A stretch of DNA of 64,000 nucleotides from Pleurostoma richardsiae (taxonomy: Eukaryota; Ascomycota; Sordariomycetes; Calosphaeriales; Pleurostomataceae). Under the pieces are notes generated by a model. The model made no database searches. It saw nothing but the letters and a program-made list of their open reading frames with translations, and was not told the origin of the DNA. This document shows, in pieces, positions 1-13,363 of this stretch (position 1 is its first letter; every line of letters begins with the position of its first letter). The position numbers were made by a program, and so were the translations under genes. Where the stretch lies: contig JANBVO010000003.1 in assembly GCA_030052745.1 (NCBI GenBank), forward strand, positions 1,364,001-1,428,000, written 5' to 3'.

Positions 1-154
1 GCTTCTTCTTGGCCGCGGGCGCAGGCTTCGAGGGAGCTTTGCCCGCCTTGCCCGAGGTCCTGGAGCCCGTGATGCGCCGCTTTTTGGACTTTTCGGGGCC
101 TGCCGGTGCAGAGCGCTTCCGGCCAGCTCCGGGCGCTGTGAAGAAGGACGACAT
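1..154 (-). CDS. rrp9: RRP9-like U3 snoRNP protein, 5' end only
   Basis: Seen: an ATG at 154 on the minus strand, in a good context (GCCGCC before the ATG), opens a frame that runs off the window start (51 codons). The first residues read MSSFFTAPGAGRKRSAPAG and are followed by a very basic Lys/Arg/Pro/Ala-rich tail. Known: fungal Rrp9 (U3-55K), a WD40 protein of the U3 small nucleolar RNP needed for early 18S pre-rRNA cleavage in the nucleolus, commonly begins MSSFF followed by a basic nuclear-localisation stretch. Inference: this is the N-terminus of that protein; the WD40 propeller would lie outside the window, so the call rests on the start motif alone. It is transcribed away from the rest of the window. 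Confidence 0.5.
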   Translation of the reverse strand, partial: MSSFFTAPGAGRKRSAPAGPEKSKKRRITGSRTSGKAGKAPSKPAPAAKKK

Positions 155-1170
155 GGCGGCAATGGCTCTCTGTTATCCAGAGTCGAGTGCGCTGTCCGCC
201 TTCTCAAAGTGCTGGAGCAGGGACGAACTTTTTTTTTATGGCCCTGCAGCATCCCACTCCAAAAAAAAAGTTCGAGCAACAGAACGCAGAGTGACGTCCG
301 AGGCGCTCATTGGCTGTGCGTCGGTCTGGGAGCCACTATTTATCCGGCGGCCTTAGTGAGGCGGGTCCGGCACACCGCACACTCAAGTACCCAGGTACCT
401 AAGTAACACGCCCGAGGTCTTGGGGACAGCCGACGATGCCATCTAGGATCTCGAATGAGCATCGCGCGAGCAGTCTATGACTGATGCTTTGGAAGATGGT
501 GACGCTTGGGGGATACATGTGGTCAACGGCGTAAATTCGGTCTAAGTAAGAGACATTTGCGGATGCATCAATCACATCGAGCATTGTCAAGGAGCAGCCA
601 GTCACTGTCAAATAATTGTTGATATACTCAAACAGACCATATGTGCCTATCCAGGGACTATTCCTGTCCCAGTCGCAGAGATGGAGAGCATCTACTGTGC
701 CCTAGGCATCTCCAGTGGGCATGCGGTATGGGGTACTATTTTGTACAGGTCATGCTCCATATCCGATCATCGGGATGGATGGCAGACCTATGTTCCCCCT
801 GTGTTCCGGAGACCTTCTTCGACGCCCTCGTTACCATGAACCGTTGGAATACTACAAGCTTTTCGTCAAGCTGGGTATCGTCGTAGTCATACATTGCCAC
901 CTCTCTTGCCTTCACCTGCTACACTTGAGTGCGAGCAGGCTCCGGGTTCGTGCGGCGGAAAGTGGTGCGCGTCAGTGCGCAGGAAAGCGAGACCAAGAAG
1001 TCTGCTTGAGGGATGAGAAACCAGAACTCCTTCGCAGATAAAGCAACAAGAAGCAAATGGCACCTCCGGAAGCGAGTCCGGAGCAACCGTAACTTTACTG
1101 TTGATGAGTGCCGCCGGCATCGCACCAGGTGATACGGGGGGCATGCATGCCTTAGATGTGTGTAGATCGG
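155..1170. other. Intergenic region, rrp9 promoter and red1-like 3' flank
   Basis: No supported gene. The left part should hold the rrp9 promoter: A- and T-rich runs near 230-275 and a pair of short CCAGGTACCT-like palindromic tracts near 388-402. The right part receives the 3' end of the minus-strand Red1-like gene. Open frames here are below 110 codons, overlap on both strands and show no recognisable protein. Confidence 0.5.
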
Positions 1171-4100
1171 TCAGACGGAGACACCCTCCAGATGGAGGAC
1201 CTTGGAAGGATCGCCGAGGAATCGCCGCCGGAACTCGATGATCCCCTGCGCGATAGTCGGGAAGTCCTTGATCTTCTGGGCACGGAAGGTGGTGAGCAAT
1301 TCCCGAAGACCGGCAACGAAGCGCGTCTTCTGTTCGCCGGTATACTCGTCCGAACGACCAAGTTCTAGGAGAATTTGGTCATCTAGAAGCAGAATATATC
1401 AAAAAGTCAGCGTCGAAAAGGGGGTCGGGAGGGCTCGCTGCGGTTAGTAAGCTTTTGCGACGGGAGATAACTCACCCGGCGCAGTCATTTCCTGGAAGTG
1501 CTGATATTCGCATGACTTCCCGTTGGGGCATTGCTTGCCGTCAAGCTCATAAGGACATACCTCCTTCTTGGGCTGGATCCTGTTACTGTATGTCAATGAC
1601 TTCAAGCCTCCCGGTACGGTTTCACTGAACTTCGGGTGAAACCGATACGCATGAAAGTAGCGAAGAGGGCTTTCGTAAGGCGTTAGGGACGTCTTGCGAG
1701 CGGGAGCCTCTGAATCAACATCCTGTGGGGGAATTAGATGAGAGAGACATTCCTCTGGAGATATGACAGCTACTTCTCTCGGAGGTTCCGCTGTTTCGGC
1801 GTGATCCTCGAATGCAGCATCGTTGGTAGGAACGTCGACATTAGATATGTGCGTCGGGAGAGCTGAAGCTGATACTTCCGAGCTTCCCTGCGGTTCCGCG
1901 ACGCCTTCAATCCCACGGGCAACTTCAGCTTCAGCTGAGGCGGGACTGGATGAGGAAGTATCCGGAGACGGCTGCGCTGCTGAGTCTTCCTGTTCGCCTG
2001 GTTCTGAAGTAACTCCCACACTTGTTTCTCGGATGGGCGAAGGCTCGTCTATTGCCATGTCTTCCGACATGGCAATGTCACTTGCATTCGCACCGTCGTC
2101 CGCTATACCTGTGTCGACGAGCTTATCCACATCCGCCGCAGTCTCAAGGCCGACAACGTCTGGGCCTATTGGTGCCTGTTCACTAGAAGCTGCGACGACA
2201 TGGTCATCGACTACAGCATCGGGCGCAGCGCTAGGGACCTGCGCGTACTCTTCACCCCCGTTGTTAGGTCCCTCCTCAGGCTTGTCGATTTCCATCGGCT
2301 CAGATGGTTGCTCCGTACCGGCTATGCCTTGCTCCGGTGTCTCGTCCAACGTCTGGCCAGCCTGTTGCACCATCGGTTCTGTCGTGGCTTCTCGTGGCTC
2401 GCGACCATCACCCCTGGACGGCTGGTTTATTGGAGATTGCTTAGAGCTTTCAGAGACACGCTCAGATTCTATCCGTTTGTTAGCAAGACCGTCACACCAT
2501 TCGAACAACCGTCGACACTCACCAGGCGCTAGTGTCGGTGGCATGTCGAGGTGTGGAGTTGGCTCGGGGGTTTCGTTGCGAAGCGATTCGACTTCAGTCA
2601 CTAGAAGGTTCTTCTCGGTATTCTTCTGCTTCAGCTCGGCCTCTAGTCTTGCGATGTCGGCCTGTCGCTGTGCAACCTCAGCTTTGTAGGCCTCTAGTTG
2701 CCTCGTCTTCTCTTCTATGTCTGCATCGACATGCGGCAGCTCCAGACTAGATATACGCATCAAGCGGTCTCGCTTCAGTTGCCGGCTTGCAGCTGACAGC
2801 TCAGAGCGCCTAGGAAGTTTAGCTGACTGAGCTTCTGACATGAACTGGGTAGAAGGCTCATCAGATAGGTCCTCGTCACCGGTAGACGGTAAGCGGCGAA
2901 TGGCTGGCACGGCAGCTTCACCTTCCTTGACTTCTGGTGGAGTGCCAGTTCCACCGCTAGGGGTCTCAGGTCCGGCGGATGGCAGCTTTGCTTTCTTTTT
3001 AGCCTCCATTTCAGCAAGCTTCTTTTTCATCTCTGCGATTTCTCTCATCTTCCGATCGTATTCGCTCTCTCTCTGCTTTCCGTTAACTGGTGGAGTATGC
3101 GAGAGTGGCGGCACGGGGCTTGAGAATTGCCGATAAGGTTGGTTGTTCGTCAGAGGTGGATAGTCGCGCAGAGGTGGCCCTTTCCTTAGAGCAGTAGCTT
3201 CGTGAGGGTTTGCTGGAGAGTCCTCAAATGGCGAATCCATCTCCATCTCGACGTCCTCATCGTCTGACCCATCGCTGATGTCGATCACCAGAGTCGAGTC
3301 CTGGCGGCTCTGACCAAAAGGTCGCTTGAGGGAGCCGTTAGACGTAGGATAGTCCACAAAGTCAGCAGCCACTGGCCGCTTGCGCTGATTCGCTTGTTGC
3401 ATTGCCTGGGGAGTCGACGACAGGAACAGCCCAGGAATACCAGGTGCCTGAGCCGATGAAGCAGACTGAGACGTGGGTGACTGTGTGTTCGTTCGTTCAG
3501 GAAGGGGCGATTGCACTTGCGTCTTTGCAGAAGCGCCGACCTGGGCGTCAGCTGGCTGCCCAATCAGCGAAGACTCATTCTTCTGTGCAGTTCGGGGACC
3601 CTTGGGCGGCTCCTGCTCCTGGGATGCCTTCACAGTCTCTCCCTTCTGAGTAGCTGCCTTTTGCGCCCGGGCCTCCCGAGATTTCTTCAGGGCTTCCATT
3701 TTTTGTTGCAGCAAGAGTTCCTTCTCAGCCCTTGTCTTTGCCGGTGCTGGGGCAGTCGTTGGCGCAGTGGGTTGGTTGGGTGCCTCCGGAGACTTCGCAC
3801 TTTCCACAGACGCACTCTTTGCAGCCTGTGCAGCCAGCAGGCGGGCGATACGATCCTTCCGCTCCTCGGTTTTCTCTGACGTTGCAGCAGCACTTCCAGC
3901 TCCGACAGGGCCAACATCCTTGCGGACAGCCTGCTTCTCTGCTGGGGGTGGCTGCGCGCGAGGCGGTGAAGCGGGGCCAGGAACCAGGTTCAGCTCAGTA
4001 AACAGTCCACGAATTGTCTTCTCGTCAAATCCTTCCTCGATGTAAGTCTGATACTTGACCCCATGTGGTAGCAGTCGAAGAATTGCTTTCTGTGCCTCCT

Positions 4101-5062
4101 TTTTAGCTTCCGGCAAGTCACGGAATCTAGGGGAGGACGAATCCACGGGTGCCTGAGAGATCCGAGAGACATCGGAGGTCGTTGTAGAACTAGGTTGAGG
4201 CACAACACCAGGCATGTCTGGGCCCTGGTTTGTGTTTCGTGAAGTAGACTGATCACGCTGGATCTCTCGGGGAGATAGATGCGGAGAGTATGAGCCAGAT
4301 CGTTCACGCCCTACATAAGTTAGTCTTTCAACTTCAGTATCAGCTTGAACGAGCAAGAGCCGTACCTCCAGCATGCGCTTCAGTTAAATCTTTAGAATGG
4401 GCATGTCCTTCTTCCTCTCCCCCGTCCTCGTAGAGAGGGGTCTCCTGAGTATCAACGATGCTCTGGCTCCCACTTCCCGAAGACTCTCTCACTACGGGCG
4501 GGGGAGCGACTCTCTTCTGCTGTTGCAAGCTCACACTACCGTTATCGGGCCCTTTAGGATCGTAGATGTCTTCAAACTCTCCCTCACTCAGCTCGCCCTC
4601 CTCGACAGTATCATCGGGACCTCGTCCGTATTGGCCGCCATGGGATGATTGATTCTGGTCAGAGTGGATGGGAGCAGGGGCCACATAGGAGGTCTGCGGC
4701 TGCGATTCTGGGTATGGGTAAGCAACGCCTTGGCCCAGAGCCGGAGTCGGCGCGAACGGAGGCACGCCGATGCCTGGGGCCCCGGTGTTCCAACCAGTAT
4801 TGTTCGAGGGTGGAAATGGAGCCGCAGCCTGTGAGCCACTGAAGATGCCGAGACCGGGTATCCTGCTCGCATTATAATCGAACGAGCTTTGGGATGCCGC
4901 ATAATGCTGTCCCTCGGCAGGTGCTGGGGTCGGCTGAGCAGTATAGGCTGGAGTCGCGTAAGGATTGTGGGGTTGCTGGTAAGGATAGGGTTGCTGCGGC
5001 GGGTGAGGAGGATACTGGCCAGGAGGATACTGGCCGTATCCTCCATATGGATATTGTGACAT
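1171..5062 (-). CDS. Red1/ZFC3H1-like CCCH zinc-finger protein
   Basis: Three exons on the minus strand: 5062-4366, 4310-1476 and 1382-1171. The introns are 55 nt (GTACGG..GACTAAC..TAG) and 93 nt (GTGAGT..TTCTAG). Phases agree and the product is 1247 residues. Seen: a Tyr/Pro/Gln-rich N-terminus starting MSQYPYGGYGQYPPG, an acidic EEGELSEGEFEDIYD patch near residue 175, Lys/Arg/Glu-rich disordered segments, a coiled coil around residues 820-900, and a Cys-x8-Cys-x5-Cys-x3-His finger at C1151, C1160, C1166, H1170. The last exon adds a 70-residue helical-looking tail. Known: this finger matches the zf-C3H1 type of S. pombe Red1 and human ZFC3H1, scaffolds that link the Mtr4-like helicase to nuclear exosome RNA decay (MTREC/PAXT). 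Inference: orthologous nuclear RNA-surveillance scaffold. It is divergent from the myosin gene. Length and finger position fit the family; the disordered middle gives no extra support. Confidence 0.8.
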
Positions 5063-5999
5063 CCTTAGGAGGCTGGTGTAATCGCGCGCACTCCGGTGCT
5101 TTGGATGACAAAAAGGCAGGATGAAGACAGGATCATGAGACCGAAATCTCAAGCACGCGCATTGTCGTCAGATAGGACCAGATCGCAGAGAATATGCCTA
5201 CCGGGGATGTTCAACAGGGAACCCGACCGAGACGCGAGGCGCGCAGAGGCTCTTGTCAGGTCGAGGCTCAGTAAATCGAAACAAATCCGTCTAGAGATGC
5301 ACGAGATCGTCGTGACGAATACCAAACCCTTCAACGCTTGCTCTTCTTGCTTTCTTTGACAGAAGCACTATGTGCGTGATTCTCAGAAATGGACCGCCGT
5401 TGGGAAGAGATGCAAGCGCGAACTCTGCAGTGTGCAAATGCGGTGATGCGACGGTGCGGCTCTCGGGGGATCGTGACCTGGGATTTCTTTTTGGTCGAGA
5501 AGAATTTCGAGCCGCGTCCAGGTCAAGCTTGGGCCAACGGCGGTGATCAATACGCGCTAGCCCAAAGGGGCTAGTGAAAAGAGGCCTGAACGGGCCCCTG
5601 CGCGGCGCCTAAAGCCGCCTGAAGTTGCCCTGGCGTCATTGTTTACTTTCGAGGCGAGGCCCACCACTCAGGAGCCGAGTTGTCCCTCGCAGCCCACAAC
5701 CCACGCTTTCTCCAAGACATCGAGACAAAACTTAGACAGAGCAGCATACCTTACCTCTGTGCCGTCCATGATAACGCGAACACGAAGCAGGGCTCTTTCA
5801 TTCGCTTTGTCTTCTTTTTGTCCTTTAGACTATTCTTGCCTCTGGCTTCAAGCTGGTTTGGCGCCCGCGTCATGAGGCTATCCCTCTAATGTTTACATGA
5901 AGCAGCAATCACCTCCTTGTCTTCAGCCTCCTCTCAAGTAATCCACCAACGCGGATCCGAGGCCCAGCCGCCTTGCCCAGAGACTGGGCAATCTGAAAT
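5063..5999. promoter_or_regulatory. Divergent promoter, red1-like and myosin II genes
   Basis: This 937-nt stretch separates two genes transcribed outward, so it must carry both promoters and 5' leaders. It contains pyrimidine-rich tracts (for example around 5795-5850 and 5905-5940, on the side of the myosin start) and no clear TATA box. Short open frames on the plus strand between 5639 and 5889 show no recognisable protein. Confidence 0.5.
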
Positions 6000-8900
6000 A
6001 TGGGTTCTGTACGCAACAATCCTTTTGTGCGGAATGCATCTCCCGCACCGGGGCAGAGTGTAGCGAGCAGGCCCAAGTCTGCAGTTTTCTCGTCGCCTTA
6101 CTCCACGATGTCGACGCCAGCGTCACACGCCCGCCCACAGTCGATGGCTTCAATAGGGACTCCGCCACTCCCCTCAGAGACTGGAGGCTCGCGCCACATG
6201 CGGCACTCTTCTCGAGGGGACACCCCGCAGTCAAGCACGTTTGCCCCCTCGTTCATCAAGACGGAAGACATGCGACGGAGTCACGACGTCGTAAAGGGCA
6301 TAGAAGGCGAGAACGACTTCTCCGGGAAGCGATACGTGTGGCTTAAAGATCCGAAGACGGCTTTCGTCAAAGGTTGGGTGGTCGAGGAACTGGGAAACAA
6401 CCGCATTCTGGTCCAATGCGACGATGGCAGCGTACGTACCTACTCCTCTCCATACAGAGAAGCAGTCAGTCTAACCCAGACCCACTAGCAACGAGAAGTC
6501 GACGCCGAGAGCGCGGACAAGGTCAATCCGGCCAAGTTCGACAAGGCGAATGACATGGCAGAACTCACCCACCTAAACGAAGCATCCGTGGTGCATAATC
6601 TCCATATGCGGTATCAGGCCGACCTCATCTATACGTATTCCGGACTATTTCTGGTGACAGTCAATCCTTACTGTCCACTACCCATCTATACCAACGAATA
6701 CATCAACATGTACAAAGGCCGGAGCCGAGAAGACACCAAGCCGCACATCTTTGCCATGGCAGACGAAGCCTTCCGCAACCTGGTAGAGGAAAACGAAAAC
6801 CAGAGTATCCTTGTAACGGGAGAGTCTGGTGCCGGAAAGACCGAAAACACCAAGAAGGTTATCCAGTATCTCGCCTCAGTGGCACACTCAGAATCGGTGA
6901 AGAATAGGGGTCAACACTCGAACTTGTCGGCCCAGATTCTCCGAGCGAATCCAATACTAGAATCGTTCGGAAACGCCCAGACGGTACGAAACAACAACTC
7001 GTCGAGATTCGGAAAATTCATCCGGATAGAGTTCACTCGCACTGGATCCATTGCCGGCGCGTACATCGACTGGTATCTCCTTGAGAAGTCCCGGGTGGTC
7101 CGCATCAATACCAATGAGAGGAATTACCATGTCTTCTACCAGCTTCTCAAAGGTGCCGATCGGCACTTGAAGCAGGAATTTCTCTTAGACGGACTGGATG
7201 TGGAGGACTTTGCATACACCCGCGAGGGCCAGGACACCATCGCTGGTGTGTCTGACCGCGATGAATGGGAGTCGTTAATGGAAGCCTTCTCCGTCATGGG
7301 TTTCTCTGATAAGGAGCAGAGCGCAATCCTACGGACTGTAGCTGCCGTGCTTCATCTGGGAAACATCTCTGTCATGAAGGAAAGCAGATCAGCCGACCAG
7401 GCGCGACTTGCCCCGGATGCAAAGCAGGTGGCTCAGAGAGTCTGTAAACTTCTTGGAGTTCCTCTAGAGCCGTTTCTGCAGGGTTTGCTGCATCCCAAGG
7501 TCAAGGCGGGCCGTGAGTGGGTGGAGAAGGTTCAGACTCCAGAGCAGGTCCGTCTCGCCATCGACGCCCTGGCAAAGGGCATATATGAGCGAGGATTCGG
7601 CGACCTTGTCACCAGGATCAACCGGCAGCTCGATCGCACTGGCATGGGCTTGGAAGACTCTCGCTTCATCGGCGTGCTCGATATAGCTGGATTCGAAATC
7701 TTTGAGGAGAACAGCTTCGAGCAGCTCTGCATCAACTACACGAACGAGAAGCTGCAGCAGTTCTTTAATCATCACATGTTTGTCCTCGAACAAGAAGAAT
7801 ATGCCCGCGAGCAGATCGAGTGGCAGTTCATCGACTTCGGCCGCGACCTTCAGCCTACCATTGACCTGATCGAGCTCCCTAATCCGATCGGAATTTTCTC
7901 CTGTCTGGACGAAGACAGTGTGATGCCCAAGGCCACGGATAAAAGCTTCACAGAAAAGCTCAACTCGTTATGGGATAAGAAGTCAACCAAGTACCGACCA
8001 TCGAGGCTACGCAACGGTTTCATCCTCACCCACTATGCCGCAGAGGTGGAATACTCAACGGAAGGCTGGTTAGAAAAGAACAAGGATCCTCTCAACGACA
8101 ATATTACGAGATTGCTGGCGGCCTCCACGGACAAGCACATTGCCAACCTGTTTGCCGACTGTGCCGATCCTGACGACGACTTGGGCGGCGTTCGCAGCAG
8201 AGTGAAGAAGGGTCTTTTCCGCACCGTTGCCCAGAGGCACAAGGAACAGTTGTCGAACCTGATGGCGCAGCTCCATTCGACACACCCACACTTTGTTCGA
8301 TGCATTCTTCCCAATCATAAGAAGAGACCAAAGCAATTCAATGGTCTGCTCGTACTCGACCAGCTGAGATGCAATGGTGTATTGGAGGGAATTCGTATAG
8401 CACGGACTGGCTTCCCGAACAGACTCCCATTTGCTGAGTTCCGCCAGCGGTACGAGGTGTTGTGCCGTGACATGCCCAAGGGATATCTCGAGGGGCAAGC
8501 AGCGGCTGCGATGATTCTGGAGAAACTCGGGCTCGACAGGAGTCTTTACCGCGTTGGCCTCACCAAAGTGTTCTTCAGAGCTGGAGTCCTCGCAGAGCTG
8601 GAGGAGCAGCGCGATGCTCTGATCGCCGAAATCATGTCACGCTTCCAGTCCGTTGCTCGCGGCTACATGCAGCGACGAGTTGCCTATAAGCGTCTCTATC
8701 GCGCCGAGGCCACGAGGGTCATTCAGCAAAACTTCCGAGTCTATCTCGATTTATGCCAGAACCCTTGGTGGCAGCTCCTCGTCAAGATGAAGCCGCTACT
8801 TGGTGCCACACGGACGGCAACTGAAGTGAAGAAGAGAGACGAGATGATTCGAGCCCTAAACGAAAAGATGCACCAAGAAGCCGCCAACCGCCAGAGACTC

Positions 8901-11900
8901 GAGGAGGAGCGACGTAACGTCCACTCCGAAATGATGAAGATCCAGCAGACTCTTGAAAGCGAAAGAGCGCTGGCCTTGGATAAAGAGGAGATCTTCAAGC
9001 GGCTACAGCTCCGTGAAGCGGAACTGGAAGAGAAGCTTGCCGGTGCCATCGAAGATGCGGAACGCCTTGAGGACCAACTCGATAGCCTTCTTGAGGCCAA
9101 GAAGAGGGCGGAAGACGACGTGGAAAGATACAGGCACCAGCTGGAACAAGCTGCGGCAATAATTGCTCGCCTTGAAGAAGAGAAGACCGAGCTGTCAGGC
9201 CGAGTCTCCGATCTTGAAACTGCCATCGAGGATATTTCGCAGAGGCAGTCGGAACGAAGCGAGCAAGAAGCGGCGCTAGAGGAGGAAATCAAGATGCTCC
9301 AAAGCCAGCTTTCGCTCAAGGATCGGAAGAGCAGGGACCTGGAGAGCAAGTTGCTCAAGATCGACCAAGACGCCGAAGTGAAGCTTGCCGCGGCTCAGAA
9401 GGAATTGCAGTCTTTCCGCATGCGAGAACAGAAGCTCGTCGCAGAGAACCGTGATGTGCAGCAACAGCTATCAACGTTGTCCAAGACCTCTACTGATTAC
9501 GAGGATCTAGTTCGCAAGAAGGAAAGCGAACTGGCTCTGCTCCGGGCGGACAATAAGAAGTATGAGGCGGAGCGGCGGAACTTGGAGGAGCAGCGAAAGA
9601 CGCTTGCGACAGAAAAGGAGAAAGCGACCACCCGGCTTAGAGACGTGCAGGCTGAAATAGTAGCACTGAAGTCGCAACAGTCACAGCTTCAGCGGGAGGC
9701 CGAAGATGCGAAGAACGTTCTGCAAGCGAGGCTCTCCGAGGACGCTCAGGCGGACAAGAATCGCAAGGTCCTCGAATCCCAGATCAAAGACCTCAAGGAG
9801 CAGCTCTACAAGGCGCAGATGGACCTCAGCAGGGAGCGGCAATCTCGTGATGACGTTCTCCTCCTTGGCGAGCACAAATACCAGACTCTACAGGACGAAT
9901 ATGAGCACCTCAACGAGTCTAAAATTATTATCGAGAAGGAGCTCTATGCTCAGCAAGACACCCTGAGGAGAACCATGGAAGCGCGAACGACGGCCGAGAC
10001 CGAGCGGGACGAAGCCAGGGAAGAGATCCGACGGCTCCGGGCTGCGAAGTCTCAGGCAGAGGAGGCCCGTCGGGAAGCGGAAGTCGCCGGGGAACGGGCA
10101 GCGTCACAAATGGCGAGGGAACGCGAGCGCAGTCTTCAGAATGATCTAGATGCGGCCCAGGAGCGTCTGAAGTGGTTCGAAGCCGAGTGCGCCAAATTGA
10201 ACCACCAGGTTGAGGACCTCAATAAGCTGATCCTGGAATCTGGCGATTTTGGTTTGAAGAACGATCAGGCCAAGGAACGGCTCGAACGTGAGCTCCATAC
10301 CGTCAAGAGTCGTCTGACAGCTTCAGAAAACGACAACCGTGCTCTCCTCAATAAGCTCCAGCAGAAGGGTCTTGAGATTGCCCGCTCATCATCACGCGCT
10401 AGCGAAGCATCTCGAGGTCAAGTTCAGGTGCTACAGCGGGAGAAAACGAGGCTGACTGAGCTGAACGACAAGCTCAACAAGCAGCTGGGCGAGTCTCAGG
10501 TCACCATTGCATCCCTTGAGAAGAAGGTCGAGAGGTTGCAGCTCAACCTCGAAGACTTAAATCATGAAGTTGCACGGGAGACCAAGACGAGCCGCAACGC
10601 CGAGAAGTTGTCGTCAAACTTCACAGTACAGCTCGCAGAGGCGAACCGCACCATCGAATCCGAGAGGCAACTGCGTACTCAGGCCCAAGGCACCGTTCGC
10701 ACCCTTCAGACCACATTGGACTCGCGCAACAAGGAACTAGCGGAGCTCCGGGCCCAGATGCTCAAGGTTCTCAAGATTGTAGATCCGGAAGCCGTCCCTA
10801 AGATCGAGGTCGAGAACTCTAATGGCAAGCTCCTGAGCAAGAACTTCGACCTGGTCCGGAAGGTCGAGGAACTACAGCAAAACCTCAGGGTCCAGACAAC
10901 CGCACGCACCAACGCGGAAGGCCAACTCGCGGAGTTGCGGGCGAAGAGAGCAGATTCTCCTAGCCGCCCTCGCCTCGAGGAGATCAGCCTCAATGAGGTC
11001 GCCTTCAACGGCTCTCCCACACAGAAGCGGACCAAGGCAAATGCCCGCAATTACTCCAACGCGTCCACGCCAACCCGAAGAGGCAATAACAATGACTCCG
11101 ACCGTTTGCTGGACTCGACCAAATCAGATCGTACAGCGGACCTGCTCAGCTTCAACAACCGCATGGACCTGAAGGCGGAAGTTGAGGAGCTCCAAAACCA
11201 GCTTCAGCTCGCCCAGATGCAGAATCGCCATCTTCAGAGCCAGGTGGAGCGGTCGACGCCAGCTCCCGAGACTCCCTTAGACGACAGCCCCTCGCTCCGG
11301 CGTGTGCAGAAGCTAGAGAAGGCCAACAGCAGGCTCCATGACCTTCTTGATGACTCTTCTAAGAAAGTCTCCGCACTGGAGAGGGCCATTCGCACAGGAG
11401 AGCTGTCTCTGCATGATATTCAGACCCGGTCGCACGAAGAAATTCTCGACCTGCTTCACAGCCAAGAGGATTCCCGACGCTCCCTCTTGCATAGCCATAA
11501 GGATGCTGTAGCAGAGCTCACCGACGTGAAGAGTCATTTCGAGAAGCTAAGGCATGACCGGGCCAAGCTTGAGGTTGACCTGCGCGATGCCAGGTCCGAA
11601 CTGCAGGAGATGGCATTGGCCCGGGAGCAGGAAGCCGCCAGTCGCAGCCAGCTGCTGCAGGAGTTTGCTGATCTCCAGATAAGACTGGATGCAGAGACTT
11701 CAAAGCTCGCGGATGTCACGTCGAGCCTCGAGCTCTATAAGAGCCGAGCGGACGAGTACTTCAGTAAACTAGAGCAGGCGGAGATCGCCGTGCTGAAGGC
11801 AAACCGAGCTGAGCAGTTCGCTAAGGCTCAGGCCAAGGAGGCTGAGGACACCTGCGCAGAGATCATGGCTGAGCGCAAGAAGATGGACACCATGGTTGAG

Positions 11901-13363
11901 GACCTACAACGCCAGAACCAGCGCCTGGACGAGAAGGTCGAGGACATGTCAACTGATCTCGAAGCCGCCACCCAGGCTAAGAAGCGGCTGCAGCACGAGT
12001 TGGAAGACTACCGCAGCCAGCGCGCCATCGACATCGAGGATAAGGAGTCGAGTATGGAGCAGACTCGCAAGAAGTACCAGGCAGAGTTTGCAACCCTTAC
12101 CAAGGAACTTGATCTCGCCCGCGAGGAGAAGCTCTTCAAGCAAGCTGAGATCACCCGCCTGCGTGAAGAGCTGGACGAGCTCCGATCCAAGTGGGATGAC
12201 GAAGTCCTCAACAGCTCCACCTGGTCCAAGGAGAAGGCACGTCTCGAGGCCACACTCTCCGACGTTGTCTCCTCTCGTGACGAAGCGGTCAACGCGCACA
12301 ACGAGGCCCAGAGCAAGATCGTCAACCTCCTCTCACAGGTGCGCACGCTGCGGGCTTCAGTGGACGATATCGCCGCTGAGCGTGATGCCCTGATCCGCGA
12401 GAAGCGCAGCATCGAGGCGCGTCTGGAGGAGGCCAAGGCAGGCCTGGATGACCTGGCCAAGGGTGACAGCCCGTCTCTCCGCAATGCCGCCAACATAGAC
12501 AAGGCGATACTGGAGCTGAAGTCTAGCCTCGCGCAGCAGGAGGACATCGCGGCTGCCGCGGTGGAGAAGATGCGGCGTGCCGAAGCGCTGGCGTCCGAAA
12601 TGCAAAAGGACATCTTGGTGGAGCGGGAGACGAGCGTCCAGCTGCAGAAGGAGAAGGCTGCGCTGGAGAAGTCGTTGAACGAGGTCCAGGTGAAGCTCGT
12701 CGACCTTGAGACCAAGGGTTACTCGAGCGCGAGCCAGGACATCAAGTTCCTGCACAAACGGATCCAAGAAGTAAGCCATGCCTGCCATTCGGCAACGCGG
12801 CCCTACCGAATAGGCGATGCTAACTATGTATGCAGCTCGAGTCACAGCTCGAAGCCCAGGAGAACGAGCGCAGCAAGTCTCAGCGGTCGGTGCGCAACGT
12901 CGACCGCATCGTCAAGGACCTGCAGAGCCAGATCGACCGCAAGGACAAGCAGAACTCGCAGCTCGAGGACGACGTGGGCCGCATGCGCGACAAGGTCGAC
13001 AAGCTGCTGCGGACGATCGACGAGCTGCAGGCGTCGGAGTCGGCCGAGCAGCTGAGCGCGCGGCGCGCCGAGCGCGAACTGCGCGAGGAGCGGGAGAAGA
13101 GCCTCCGGCTGGAGCGCGAGCTCGAGGGGTGGAAGAACCTGCGCATGGAGAAGGCCTCGACGGCGGGCAGCAGCGCGAGCGGGGCCAGCGGGTACGGCAG
13201 CATCCGGCGGAACGGCACCGTGGCGACGGTTCGGTCCGCCCTGTCGGCGGTGTCGACGGCGCCATCGTCGGTGGCTGCGGACGACGGGAGCTCGGCGGTG
13301 GAGATCCCGAGGAGGAAGAGCAGCCTTAGTCGCGTGCCCAGCCTCACCAAGGGATTCCTGTGA
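6000..13363 (+). CDS. myo2: Class II myosin heavy chain
   Basis: Exons 6000-6431, 6489-12770 and 12836-13363; both introns (57 and 65 nt) are phase 0 with CTAAC branch sites. The product is 2413 residues. Seen: a serine-rich N-terminus, an SH3-like myosin N domain (around 100-150), the motor with P-loop GESGAGKT at 255-262, switch I NNNSSRFGKF at 312-321 and switch II DIAGFEIF at 542-549, an IQ-type neck near 863 (FQSVARGYMQRR) followed by a degenerate second IQ, then about 1400 residues of heptad coiled coil and a Ser-rich non-helical tail after about 2340. Known: fungal conventional myosin II (Myo2/MyoB) drives actomyosin ring contraction and septation, binding essential and regulatory light chains at the neck. 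All catalytic motifs are intact and the length fits filamentous-fungal orthologues. The 6.3 kb central exon is uninterrupted. Confidence 0.96.

Noticed and set aside
1823-2689. A 288-codon plus-strand frame opposite the Red1-like gene
   Set aside because: Ser/Thr/Gly/Ala-rich shadow of Glu/Ala/Ser-rich codons in the real gene.
7464-12845. Long antisense open frames within the myosin gene (for example 8741-9358 and 12008-12715, minus)
   Set aside because: They are shadows of the Glu/Lys/Leu-rich coiled-coil codons: Ser/Arg-rich, without domains, and fully inside a well-supported gene.
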